Source: Bacteroidota bacterium (GTDB taxonomy: Bacteria; Bacteroidota; Bacteroidia; Cytophagales; Cyclobacteriaceae). Taken from it: DNA of 34,070 nucleotides. Positions 15,993 through 23,167 of the stretch are shown piece by piece. Within the stretch, counting starts at the first letter, position 1. Each line of letters starts with the position of its first letter. The notes under the pieces were generated by a model. It was given only the letters and a program-made list of their open reading frames with translations, did not search any database and was not told the origin of the DNA. Made by a program: the position numbers and the translations under genes. Where the stretch lies: assembly GCA_023417065.1 (NCBI GenBank), contig JAEZGH010000006.1:1-34070 (forward strand), in the 5' to 3' direction.

Positions 15993-17801
15993 ATGAGAAA
16001 GTCTGTCTTTAGTTTGCTTTTAATCTTAACCACCTTTTCGTGTGACCTGGAGGAGGAGGACCAGCGCGCGATTGACGCCGGCAACAACGGGAGGATCACT
16101 CCCGGCGTGTCTAATGTTTTTTATGAAGCGGACCTCAAGGCCAATGCAGAATCCCAGCTGGTCTTCAAACTCATCTACTTTGAAGACACCCTGGCAGCGT
16201 ACGGAAAAATCAACAGCGCCGGAAGCCTTGAATACATCCACACCACCGTGTTGATGAAAAAAGGTGGACGCGAGTATCTCGTCACGGAAACTTACCCCGA
16301 AACTGCATCTAGCCGGATGTATGGCGTCATTGATAACAAGAAAACAAAACTCGTTCTCGAAACCCGCCAACTCGGACCAACACGGCAGGAGATATCGATC
16401 CTTGACGTTAACTGGGAATCGGGGGAGGAAAGTGTGGTTGTAAGTACGCTGTTGGATGCAGGTATTAAAACCGGTGAATTCTCGTCATTGCGCGTCGGCA
16501 ACGAACGCGCCTGGAATTGTGATAAGCCGCAACCTGCAGAAAATCTGGACAAGACGGTTGACAACCATCTTGACTATCACGCCTGCGGTGGAATGGCCTG
16601 GGATACGCACCCCAGTCTGGTGGCTATCAAAGAAACGATTACCTCATCGATTGACAAGATCAAAAATTCCGGACAATACAACGACCGCAACTCGGAATTG
16701 ACTTTCCTGGAGAGTATGTCGGATCGTCTGCGAAATCTATACGCATCAATCAAAGGCAGCGTAGGGTCATACAAATTTGAAAAGACGCGCCTTGCAGGTT
16801 TGCTGAAACAGCTTGAAGAACAAATAAGGCAGCTTAAAGAAGAGCAGTACGATATCTCGCTCACTATTTTTGAGGCAGGAACGGATACCGAATTCGATGA
16901 GGTTACTGACAAGGATATCAAGATAACCTTCACCGTTAATGATTTGAAAACAAAACTTCCCTATACGGATCGTCCAGTGTATGTCGATATGGCCGTCGTA
17001 TTACCTGGAACGAGTTCAGCCCTTGATATACAGTCGAAAGCAACGTCTACTGTCAACGGAATGGTGACCTTTAGATTTGATCCGACGACGGTTCCCGGGT
17101 ATGAGGAATATACCAATCTGCAAATCCGCTGGGACCTCGCTTCCAACAACTGGCAGAAGTCAATGACGCGTAACGTTTCATTGAAGTACATCAGTCCGAA
17201 AGTTGTTTTCAAGGATGGTAGTCCCCTGACATCTCCGATTGTGTTCGTCAAAGATCAGGTCCGTCACTTCAAGCTAGTGAACGAGGATGGCCGTGCAATA
17301 TCACCGGACTACAGCAAGCTGGCATTTTTCAATCTGTCGAATCAAAATCTTGCCTTCTGGGCAGAAAGAGGTGAGAGTGATTTCACAATGCAGCTTTACT
17401 CCAGGGAGACCACTAATCAGCAGGGTACTCTTGACGTATACTACGGGATGAAGAAGATTCAAACGATGAACCTATTGCTTTCAGATTCGACGGAACTTTA
17501 CAGGCGTTCTGCAATTGGGAGCTATGTTATCAACGGATTCAAGGGTAATGGTCCCAATAGCCGACTGGAGTGTGATTTCTTCGAGTCTGGCGTTGCTGAA
17601 TTCAGGATCTACGACGATCCAAGTTGGCCCAATGGTTATAAGTGGGACGTTACGTGGGGTATTGCCCGGATTGGCAGCAATTACTTTGTCTCGCTCGTAG
17701 GCTGGTATAACGGGTACTCTGCGATTAAGGATGATGCTCCGGTTTCGTATCCGGTGACTTCCTTCAATCATCACCTTGATTATCATTTTGTGAAACAATA
17801 G
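15993..17801 (+). CDS. Large hypothetical lipoprotein
   Basis: A 602-residue protein with a short signal and a lipobox-like TTFSC, giving a lipidated Cys17. An acidic stretch (DLEEEDQ) follows at once, as in Bacteroidota surface lipoproteins. Residues near 250-290 form a charged coiled coil (LLKQLEEQIRQLKEEQ). After it come Ig-like beta segments (about 300-400) and a C-terminal beta-rich domain with many aromatic residues. I recognise no enzyme motif. It stands alone between a gene-free region and a strong terminator, so it is probably monocistronic. A role at the outer membrane is inferred from the lipobox only. Confidence 0.75.
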   Translation: MRKSVFSLLLILTTFSCDLEEEDQRAIDAGNNGRITPGVSNVFYEADLKANAESQLVFKLIYFEDTLAAYGKINSAGSLEYIHTTVLMKKGGREYLVTETYPETASSRMYGVIDNKKTKLVLETRQLGPTRQEISILDVNWESGEESVVVSTLLDAGIKTGEFSSLRVGNERAWNCDKPQPAENLDKTVDNHLDYHACGGMAWDTHPSLVAIKETITSSIDKIKNSGQYNDRNSELTFLESMSDRLRNLYASIKGSVGSYKFEKTRLAGLLKQLEEQIRQLKEEQYDISLTIFEAGTDTEFDEVTDKDIKITFTVNDLKTKLPYTDRPVYVDMAVVLPGTSSALDIQSKATSTVNGMVTFRFDPTTVPGYEEYTNLQIRWDLASNNWQKSMTRNVSLKYISPKVVFKDGSPLTSPIVFVKDQVRHFKLVNEDGRAISPDYSKLAFFNLSNQNLAFWAERGESDFTMQLYSRETTNQQGTLDVYYGMKKIQTMNLLLSDSTELYRRSAIGSYVINGFKGNGPNSRLECDFFESGVAEFRIYDDPSWPNGYKWDVTWGIARIGSNYFVSLVGWYNGYSAIKDDAPVSYPVTSFNHHLDYHFVKQ

Positions 17802-17844
17802 CCGTTTCACAGTCTGGGTTGATTATTCTTCAATACTGGAACGC

Positions 17845-17881
17845 AAAAAGCCTGATGTTTTTTATGCATCAGGCTTTTTTA
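17845..17881 (+). terminator. Rho-independent terminator after the lipoprotein gene
   Basis: GCCTGATG (17850-17857) pairs with CATCAGGC (17867-17874), extended by A5/T5 flanks. A T-run follows on the plus strand and the opposite strand has one as well, so it may work both ways. Confidence 0.92.
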
Positions 17882-17987
17882 GTAGCTTTATTTCCCGGCG
17901 ACAATCGGATGTCTGACGTTGTGTCTCATCACAAACTATCACTGAGAAACGGTTGTCGGCAGGTATGTTAATCCTAAAATTCACGCC

Positions 17988-18422
17988 ATGACAACTGTAA
18001 ACGTGTATCTTACCTTCAATGGCAATTGTGAAGAAGCCTTCAACTTCTACAAATCTGTATTCGGAGGTGCGTTTCCCTATGTCGGACGATTTAGCGATAT
18101 GCCCTCTGATGGTGGACCGCCAATGCCACCGGAAGCTGCAGACAAGATCATGCATATCTCGCTACCTATAAGCAAGGAAACCATGCTGATGGGCAGTGAC
18201 ACAGGCGGTGAATGGGCAGCGGGGTTTTCACAGGGAAATAACTTCTCAATTTCTATCACTACAGACAGTAAGGCCGAGGCTGAAAGGCTGTTCAGCGGCC
18301 TTTCGGCCGGAGGACAAGTAACCATGCCGTTGGGCAAGACATTCTGGGATGAATACTTTGGAATGTTTAAGGATAAGTTTGGAATCAGCTGGATGATAAG
18401 CTTCAGAGAAAATCCAAAGTAG
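17988..18422 (+). CDS. VOC-fold protein, PhnB-like
   Basis: A 144-residue protein opening VNVYLTFNGNCEEAFNFYKSVFGG and containing KIMHISLPI, LMGSD, and MPLGKTFWDEYFGMFKDKFGISWMI near the end. These are the landmarks of PhnB-like members of the vicinal oxygen chelate fold. Despite older names, most have no proven activity. A TTG followed by 19 bases and TAAAATTC, a poor -7, lies just upstream. It is followed by a second VOC gene 28 bases on. Confidence 0.88.
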   Translation: MTTVNVYLTFNGNCEEAFNFYKSVFGGAFPYVGRFSDMPSDGGPPMPPEAADKIMHISLPISKETMLMGSDTGGEWAAGFSQGNNFSISITTDSKAEAERLFSGLSAGGQVTMPLGKTFWDEYFGMFKDKFGISWMISFRENPK

Positions 18423-18450
18423 AGAATCTGCAAAGGATAATTGAAACGAA

Positions 18451-18819
18451 ATGCTTATGAGCTTCAGCAAACTCGTTCCCAATGTTTATTACCGCGACAT
18501 TAATGACGGAATAAAATTCTTCGTTGATTGTCTTGGATTCCGTATCGGTCATCAGGAACTGAACTCGAAGAACCCTTTTTGTGTGATTGAAAGAGAAGGG
18601 CTGCAAATGTACATGTTCCAGCACGAGAAGCTTGCAAAGGAACATTATCCTGAGTTCAGGCTTGTGACCGATATAATTGATGAGGTATACAAAACGATCA
18701 GTTCAGCTCACCCTGAGTTTATTCATCCTAATCTGAGCAAAGTAACCCTCCGGCCATGGGGTGCAAAGGAGTTTGCCTTACGGGATAATCAGGTATGTGT
18801 GATTATTCAGCAATGGTAA
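18451..18819 (+). CDS. VOC-fold protein, glyoxalase/bleomycin-resistance type
   Basis: A 122-residue protein with two half-repeats typical of this fold: KLVPNVYYRDINDGIKFFVDCLGF, then GLQMYMFQHEK, and in the second half RPWGAKEFALRDNQVCVIIQQW. Start may be ATG 18451 or 18457. Members bind metals and act as lyases, dioxygenases or drug-binding proteins; no substrate can be named. It likely shares a transcript with the PhnB-like gene and converges with the ThuA gene across 202 bases in which I see only a weak GAATAAT/ATTATTC repeat. Confidence 0.82.
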   Translation: MLMSFSKLVPNVYYRDINDGIKFFVDCLGFRIGHQELNSKNPFCVIEREGLQMYMFQHEKLAKEHYPEFRLVTDIIDEVYKTISSAHPEFIHPNLSKVTLRPWGAKEFALRDNQVCVIIQQW

Positions 18820-19021
18820 TATCAGAGTTCATAGAAATGTTGCTTTGACGTTATACGACTGTGATGGATAAGCTTACCCGGAAATCGGTATTGCCATTCG
18901 CTTCAGCCATGCAGGTGACGGGATTCTACCACGAATAATTCTTGCATTATTCCTGCTGGATTCGTCTTATCCACCATTGTAATACCGTCAGGAGGCGTCA
19001 GATATAAACTGAAGCAATAAT

Positions 19022-20482
19022 CTAATGCACAAAAACCTTCAGTTCATAAATTGAGTATCCCCATTTGTCATTCGCGCGTTTGGTGCCCAGCACTTTTATA
19101 TAACGCGCGTGGGCAGGAGGCAACTGTAGAACATCGACACCGCCGTCGCCATCGGTGACTTCGTAGAGCGTGTTCCAGTAAGTTCCGCTTTCTGACCCGA
19201 GAATCAGGTATTCGCATCCATAAGAAGCTTCCCAGAACACTTCTACGCGCGAAACGTCGTAGGACTGCTGAAGGTCAACAGTAACCCACGCTATCTCAGT
19301 CGGCGCGCTCGACCACCGCGTGGTTGTATCGCTGTCGATAACATTAATGGCGTCGAACATACTGCTTGCATTTTCAGCGGATGAGTATTCAGCAGTATTG
19401 CCATAGTAGGTTGCGATGTTTCCATCGCCATCTTCAACAACTGTGACGTCGATGGTTTTGCGCGTAGTAAATCCGTTGCGCGCAGTGGCTGCGATAGTGA
19501 TTTTCGTCTTACCGGGTTTACCGGTAAGCTTCAGGTCGGGGTAGCCGGACCTACCACGTGCTGCCGTCGCAATTGAAGGATCACTTACCTGCTCAACAGT
19601 GTACGTTGTGCCTAACGGAATGTCGGCTTGTACCTCATTCAATCCCAGAAAGTCGGGGTACTCTCTGACGCGGGTGGAGAACGGTCGCGGGGTACTTACG
19701 AAAACCAGCGGCATGCCGGTGAGCCATCGAACGCCGTTCTGTAACAGTTCCTGGTACCCGGGATTGCTTTTCGCCGCACCATCGTGCCCCAGGGTGAAGC
19801 ACATCACTTTTCCTTTCCCAAAGGGATGCCACCACATCACGGGGTGATTTTCCGCACGCGCGATGATCTCCAGATCGTCTACGGAAGGCTGGAAGAAATA
19901 CAGCTCGTCACGAATGGTGAAATCCTCGACTGCACGTGATACCGGGTGCCGGGTTGCCTTTTGGAAGGGATAAGTGTATCCCCAGAATTCATGGTTTTCA
20001 GTGATCACCTTAAATTCCTCCGGAACAGTAGCCGGTCCCCCGATAAAAATACCGCCAATAAAACGTTCGTACATATCCCAGTTCAGCAAACTGAGTATGC
20101 CGCAATGGAGCGTGAGATATGACTTGCCCTGAGCAACAAAGTCGTGCAGCGCCTGAAGTTGCTCTTTCGCTGGGGTAAGGAATAGTGAGTTGCAGATCAC
20201 GAGATCGTATTGCTGCAGGTCTTTTGGATTAAGTCTGTTCAGATCTTCAGTTACATCAACAGCTATAGTATTGCTGAGGATATCGACGATCATATCATTC
20301 TGAAATTCATGTACCCACGGCGGATACTCTTCCTTGTACTCGGGTACATTTCCGTTGCCGGTAATCATCAGTGCCTTTGGGAGCTTTTGTCCGCCGCTCT
20401 CGCAAAGGGTGATGAGATTGAGGAAAAGGAACACGATCCAGATTCTTGCCTGGCTGGATGCTGACAATGAGGTTGAATACAT
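19022..20482 (-). CDS. Exported ThuA-domain protein with Ig-like and F5/8 type C (discoidin) domains
   Basis: I start at ATG 20482 (486 residues), which gives a hydrophobic signal-like segment (residues 13-27). A longer frame to 20683 would overlap the divergent AraC gene. The ThuA-like domain spans about 33-256 (KALMITGNGNVP, YLTLHCGIL, PVMWWHPFGKGKVMCFTLGHDG). An Ig-like region follows (275-350), then a discoidin domain (about 355-486) with DSDTTTRWSS and ARYIKVLG. ThuA folds belong to the glutamine amidotransferase-like superfamily and occur in proteins linked to trehalose and other sugar use. The discoidin part likely binds carbohydrate. The divergent AraC gene is the natural candidate regulator. 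Confidence 0.85.
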   Translation of the reverse strand: MYSTSLSASSQARIWIVFLFLNLITLCESGGQKLPKALMITGNGNVPEYKEEYPPWVHEFQNDMIVDILSNTIAVDVTEDLNRLNPKDLQQYDLVICNSLFLTPAKEQLQALHDFVAQGKSYLTLHCGILSLLNWDMYERFIGGIFIGGPATVPEEFKVITENHEFWGYTYPFQKATRHPVSRAVEDFTIRDELYFFQPSVDDLEIIARAENHPVMWWHPFGKGKVMCFTLGHDGAAKSNPGYQELLQNGVRWLTGMPLVFVSTPRPFSTRVREYPDFLGLNEVQADIPLGTTYTVEQVSDPSIATAARGRSGYPDLKLTGKPGKTKITIAATARNGFTTRKTIDVTVVEDGDGNIATYYGNTAEYSSAENASSMFDAINVIDSDTTTRWSSAPTEIAWVTVDLQQSYDVSRVEVFWEASYGCEYLILGSESGTYWNTLYEVTDGDGGVDVLQLPPAHARYIKVLGTKRANDKWGYSIYELKVFVH

Positions 20483-20657
20483 AGTCTGACAATTGATCGG
20501 CGAATGAGGTTCAAAGAACAAGCCTTGAGTTTTATCGCGCTTGTATAAATACGACAACACGGGAATCGTCCAGGAAACCACCGGGGATTGAAACAATGAT
20601 TGCTCCTTCCCGTTTTTCTTTTCATCTTCAGTACCGTACTCACCGTCTGCGCTGCTT

Positions 20658-21476
20658 ATGACCGGCTGGCACAACATCGACATCAGACTGCTTCCACCCT
20701 CGCCGCAACTGGCAAAGGCAGTGAAGTGCTATTACTACATGGAGAATCCTCATAATATATTAATCGAGGATACGTTTTTCGCCGACGGATGTATAGAGGC
20801 GGTTTTTAGTCTGGACTGGGAATTTTACAAAGAGGGCCGGCGGGAAGATCAGGCAAAGGTCATCGGACAAATCATTGAGCCACGTGCGCTTACCATTCAG
20901 GGCAAGGGGCGGAGTTTCGGCGTGTGGTTTTACCCGCATACGTTCAGCTATTTTATCAAAGTGCCGATGTACGAGATGAACGACCGCATCGTATCCTGGG
21001 ATGACCTCTTCTCCAGAGACCTCAGCGAGTTTGTCGGCAACTGCCTTAGTGACGGGTCGCACGAGCGCCTCGTTGACGGTGTTGATCGGTTCCTCATTGG
21101 AAAGCTGGCAATGCATCCGCGAAAGCGAATGGACGATGCTATTGGCTTCGCTGTGGATTATCTGTTGCAGAAAAAGAGCGAGGCTGATCTGGACGCATTG
21201 GCGCGACAGCTGAACGTGTCGCACCGGACTTTGCAGCGTGCCTTTCTTGAGCGGGTTGGATATAGTCAAAAGCACTTCTTACGCGTGGCCCGTTTCCAGG
21301 ACGCCCTTCGCGATTTACGTGAAGGTACGATGACGACCCTGACTGAAATCGCGCATGCGCACCATTACTTTGATCAGCCGCATTTTATCCGCGAATTCAA
21401 ATCGTTTACAGGATTTGCTCCTTCTGAGTTTCAGGTGAGCAGATTGCCGATAAATCAGCATTTTCTGGGAGTGTGA
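20658..21476 (+). CDS. AraC family transcriptional regulator
   Basis: A 272-residue protein. The N-terminal part (about 5-130) resembles the DUF6597-type sensor found in many Bacteroidota AraC proteins (LAKAVKCYYYMENP, FADGCIEAVFSL, FGVWFYPHTFSYF). The C-terminal AraC DNA-binding pair follows, with LDALARQLNVSHRTLQRAFLERVGYS and ITEIAH-type LTEIAHAHHYFDQPHFIREFKSFTG. It diverges from the ThuA gene across 175 bases, suggesting control of that gene or of itself. The ligand is unknown. Confidence 0.92.
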   Translation: MTGWHNIDIRLLPPSPQLAKAVKCYYYMENPHNILIEDTFFADGCIEAVFSLDWEFYKEGRREDQAKVIGQIIEPRALTIQGKGRSFGVWFYPHTFSYFIKVPMYEMNDRIVSWDDLFSRDLSEFVGNCLSDGSHERLVDGVDRFLIGKLAMHPRKRMDDAIGFAVDYLLQKKSEADLDALARQLNVSHRTLQRAFLERVGYSQKHFLRVARFQDALRDLREGTMTTLTEIAHAHHYFDQPHFIREFKSFTGFAPSEFQVSRLPINQHFLGV

Positions 21477-21538
21477 GGGAGGATGGAGAAGAGGTTTGAG
21501 TTTGAGGAGGCAGTACTCCTGGAGGGAGAGGGATAAAG

Positions 21539-21625
21539 CGGAGAGAGAGGGATTCGAACCCTCGGTACGGTTACCCGTACAACGGTTTTCGAGACCGTCC
21601 CATTCAACCACTCTGGCATCTCTCC
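21539..21625 (-). tRNA. tRNA-Ser (CGA)
   Basis: On the minus strand the acceptor arms GGAGAGA and TCTCTCC pair, the T arm carries GGTTCGAATCC, and the anticodon loop CTCGAAA sits between ACGGT and ACCGT, giving anticodon CGA. A long variable arm (GTACGGGTAACCGTAC) confirms a class II serine tRNA. The discriminator is G and CCA is not encoded. Its last 26 bases are identical to those of tRNA-Ser(GGA) at 34013. Confidence 0.95.
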
Positions 21626-21775
21626 GTACAGACGGCTGATGTTTCGCCCGAAAGATAACGGATGACGGAATTCGTTGTTTCGTAGCCATCAAAAAAATCT
21701 TCCAGCCATCGCCCTCCCGTGGCTTCCAAACGATAAATAGCCAGGATTGAAGTCGGTTCAATATCTCGTCGGAAT

Positions 21776-22663
21776 TCAAATCGTTCTGTATTCACGGTCC
21801 GATGTAGGAATACGGGGTACTTTGTTCTTCCTTTCAGCGAAATCCGGGCTCTGCAAGTCAAATTGGGCAGGGTGAAATTTATCTGGAACAACTCTCAACA
21901 TTTCCAGGAAGCAATGCTTCCATTGATCAGCCGTTAGGCAGACTATTTGATTGTTTAGGTTGATTCCAAACTTCCGCGAGATCAACCTGATCTGAGTTTT
22001 CCTGAATAAGGTCTTTAACGCCCTGCTCACCTTTTGCTCCGGCTTCCTCAAAAGCAACGATACGAATGCGAGATACTTGTCCTTAAGTTCATACTCCAAC
22101 GCTGGAGTGATTCTTTGAATTTTCAGCAATGCACAACTTACTGTCGGGGGAGGCATAAAACTTTCCGGTGGAATCTTATACAGAAGCGTGATCGAGTAGA
22201 ACGTCTTATAGACGACCAATAATGGGTTGAAGATTTTTTCGGAAAACAGCTTACGTGCGGATTCAAGCTGAAGTATGATGGATCCGCCGGAAAACGTCTC
22301 AATCTTGTCGAACATCAGAATTCTGAGGATTTCAGAAGTAATACCAAAGGGAATATTAGAAACGACCTTAAAAGGCGTCTGCGGGATGGCAAACTTTTGA
22401 AAGTCACACGCGATAATATCTACGGACGTCGAGAAAGAAAACCTTCTTCGCAAATGTCGCGCGAGGGCGATATCTTTCTCGATGGCTATTACCCTGCGGG
22501 CATTTCGTAACAAGTGAACTGTTATAAATCCTTTGCCCGCCCCGATATCGAGCACGATGTCCTGTGGGGTGAGTTTTGCATGTTTAATGGCATCCTTGAT
22601 GAGCGCACTATCAATAGTAAAGTGCTGGCCCGAGAATCGAACGGGCACTTTTGATTTTGTCAT
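21776..22663 (-). CDS. erm: 23S rRNA (adenine-N6) methyltransferase, Erm(F)-like
   Basis: The 295-residue protein has the Erm order of motifs: RFSGQHFTID near the N terminus, SAM motif I DIGAGKGF (39-46), acidic E62 in IAIEKD, D87 in CDF, and motif IV N103-I-P-F106. The residues around MTKSKVPVRFSGQHFTID and SNIPFGIT, and ESFMPPPTVSCALL further on, closely recall Erm(F). Erm enzymes methylate A2058 of 23S rRNA and confer macrolide-lincosamide-streptogramin B resistance. By my alignment from memory the shared core ends at about residue 266, leaving a C-terminal tail of about 29 residues. The gene looks somewhat more AT-rich than its AraC neighbour. A long leader with a promoter and hairpins precedes it. 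Confidence 0.92.
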   Translation of the reverse strand: MTKSKVPVRFSGQHFTIDSALIKDAIKHAKLTPQDIVLDIGAGKGFITVHLLRNARRVIAIEKDIALARHLRRRFSFSTSVDIIACDFQKFAIPQTPFKVVSNIPFGITSEILRILMFDKIETFSGGSIILQLESARKLFSEKIFNPLLVVYKTFYSITLLYKIPPESFMPPPTVSCALLKIQRITPALEYELKDKYLAFVSLLLRKPEQKVSRALKTLFRKTQIRLISRKFGINLNNQIVCLTADQWKHCFLEMLRVVPDKFHPAQFDLQSPDFAERKNKVPRIPTSDREYRTI

Positions 22664-22667
22664 TACT

Positions 22668-22737
22668 GGCTTCTTGCAGGTAAATACTATGATTCAAATC
22701 CAGGGGAAGTGAATAGACAGTATCAACCGCAAGTGCC
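22668..22737 (-). promoter_or_regulatory. Candidate stem closing over the erm initiation region
   Basis: On the minus strand GGCACTTGCGG (22737-22727) can pair with CCTGCAAGAAGCC (22680-22668), with a seven-pair core including one G-U and a three-pair outer part. The 3' arm ends four bases before the erm ATG. Pairing would hide the ribosome entry region, like the second stem of known erm attenuators. Confidence 0.4.
22695..22726 (-). promoter_or_regulatory. Weak alternative promoter near erm
   Basis: TTG (22726-22724), 21 bases, then TGGATTTG (22702-22695), which has one mismatch to TAnnTTTG. If used it would give a 5' leader of only about 30 bases and bypass the upstream leader. Confidence 0.3.
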
Positions 22738-22750
22738 GATAATGGAAGAT

Positions 22751-22774
22751 GCCGGCTAAATAAAGATTAGCGGC
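22751..22774 (-). promoter_or_regulatory. Hairpin in the erm leader overlapping a short ORF
   Basis: GCCGCTAA pairs with TTAGCCGGC with one bulged C and a seven-base loop. The arms cover the later codons and the stop of the short ORF at 22756-22785. The right arm can alternatively pair (GCCG/CGGC) with the next leader segment. Confidence 0.45.
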
Positions 22775-22785
22775 AACAGCATCAT
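22756..22785 (-). CDS. Possible 9-residue leader peptide upstream of erm
   Basis: ATGATG opens a nine-codon frame, MMLLPLIFI, ending in TAG 92 bases before the erm start. No Shine-Dalgarno is seen. The LIFI end resembles the IFVI stall motif of the ErmC leader peptide, which is suggestive only. Confidence 0.3.
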   Translation of the reverse strand: MMLLPLIFI

Positions 22786-22828
22786 GGGCTTGCGCTGAAG
22801 GTGTGGAATGAGGTTATGGATTTTTAGA

Positions 22829-22851
22829 CTGTCTATCACTTAGATAGTCAG
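22829..22851 (-). promoter_or_regulatory. Hairpin in the erm leader
   Basis: CTGACTATC and GATAGACAG form nine base-pair positions with one mismatch around a five-base loop. The left arm is made of the last three sense codons of the short ORF at 22840-22872, whose TAA begins the loop. No T-run follows on either strand, so it is not a simple terminator. Confidence 0.45.
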
Positions 22852-22872
22852 CCATGGTCGACTGCAGTACAT
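22840..22872 (-). CDS. Possible 10-residue leader peptide upstream of erm
   Basis: ATG at 22872 opens MYCSRPWLTI and ends at TAA 22842-22840. It lies about 20 bases inside the transcript predicted from the promoter at 22899-22929. No Shine-Dalgarno is seen. The LTI codons form the 5' arm of the next hairpin. Confidence 0.25.
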   Translation of the reverse strand: MYCSRPWLTI

Positions 22873-22898
22873 ATGAGGAGATGAATATTTGTAGTAGT

Positions 22899-22929
22899 CA
22901 AAATTATTAAATCCGGGATTGAATTGCAA
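22899..22929 (-). promoter_or_regulatory. Consensus Bacteroidota promoter for the erm leader
   Basis: TTG (22929-22927), a 20-base spacer, then TAATTTTG (22906-22899), an exact match to TAnnTTTG at standard spacing. Transcription would start near 22893, leaving a leader of about 230 bases before the erm ATG. Confidence 0.6.
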
Positions 22930-22957
22930 TCCGAATAGATGACGTCAATAAAATGAA

Positions 22958-22990
22958 GGGACCACTCAGGGTCCCTGCCACCTTGTAGCT
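22958..22990 (-). terminator. Probable terminator downstream of the Wzz-like gene
   Basis: GGGACC (minus 22975-22970) pairs with GGTCCC (22963-22958) around a six-base loop and is followed on the minus strand by TTCATTTTATT. It lies about 190 bases after the Wzz-like stop and just before the erm promoter, so it would insulate erm. Confidence 0.5.
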
Positions 22991-23167
22991 TCTTAACCTA
23001 ATCTCATGGAAGCCGGCGATATAAAATTGAGTATTCACGCTGTCAATATAAATACCCAATTTGAGAGGATTTTACAATGTGGTTCATACCACGTATGGGC
23101 TATTCAATATGATGGATTGAAATATTGGGTTGTTACAATGATTCTGGATACTGGTGATTATTTTAGG

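Noticed and set aside
20483..20683. 67-residue N-terminal extension of the ThuA gene
   Set aside because: It would overlap the AraC start and place the signal-like helix far inside the protein.
21505..21520. AGGAG/CTCCT hairpin downstream of tRNA-Ser(CGA) as its terminator
   Set aside because: The stem is only five pairs and no T-run follows on the minus strand.
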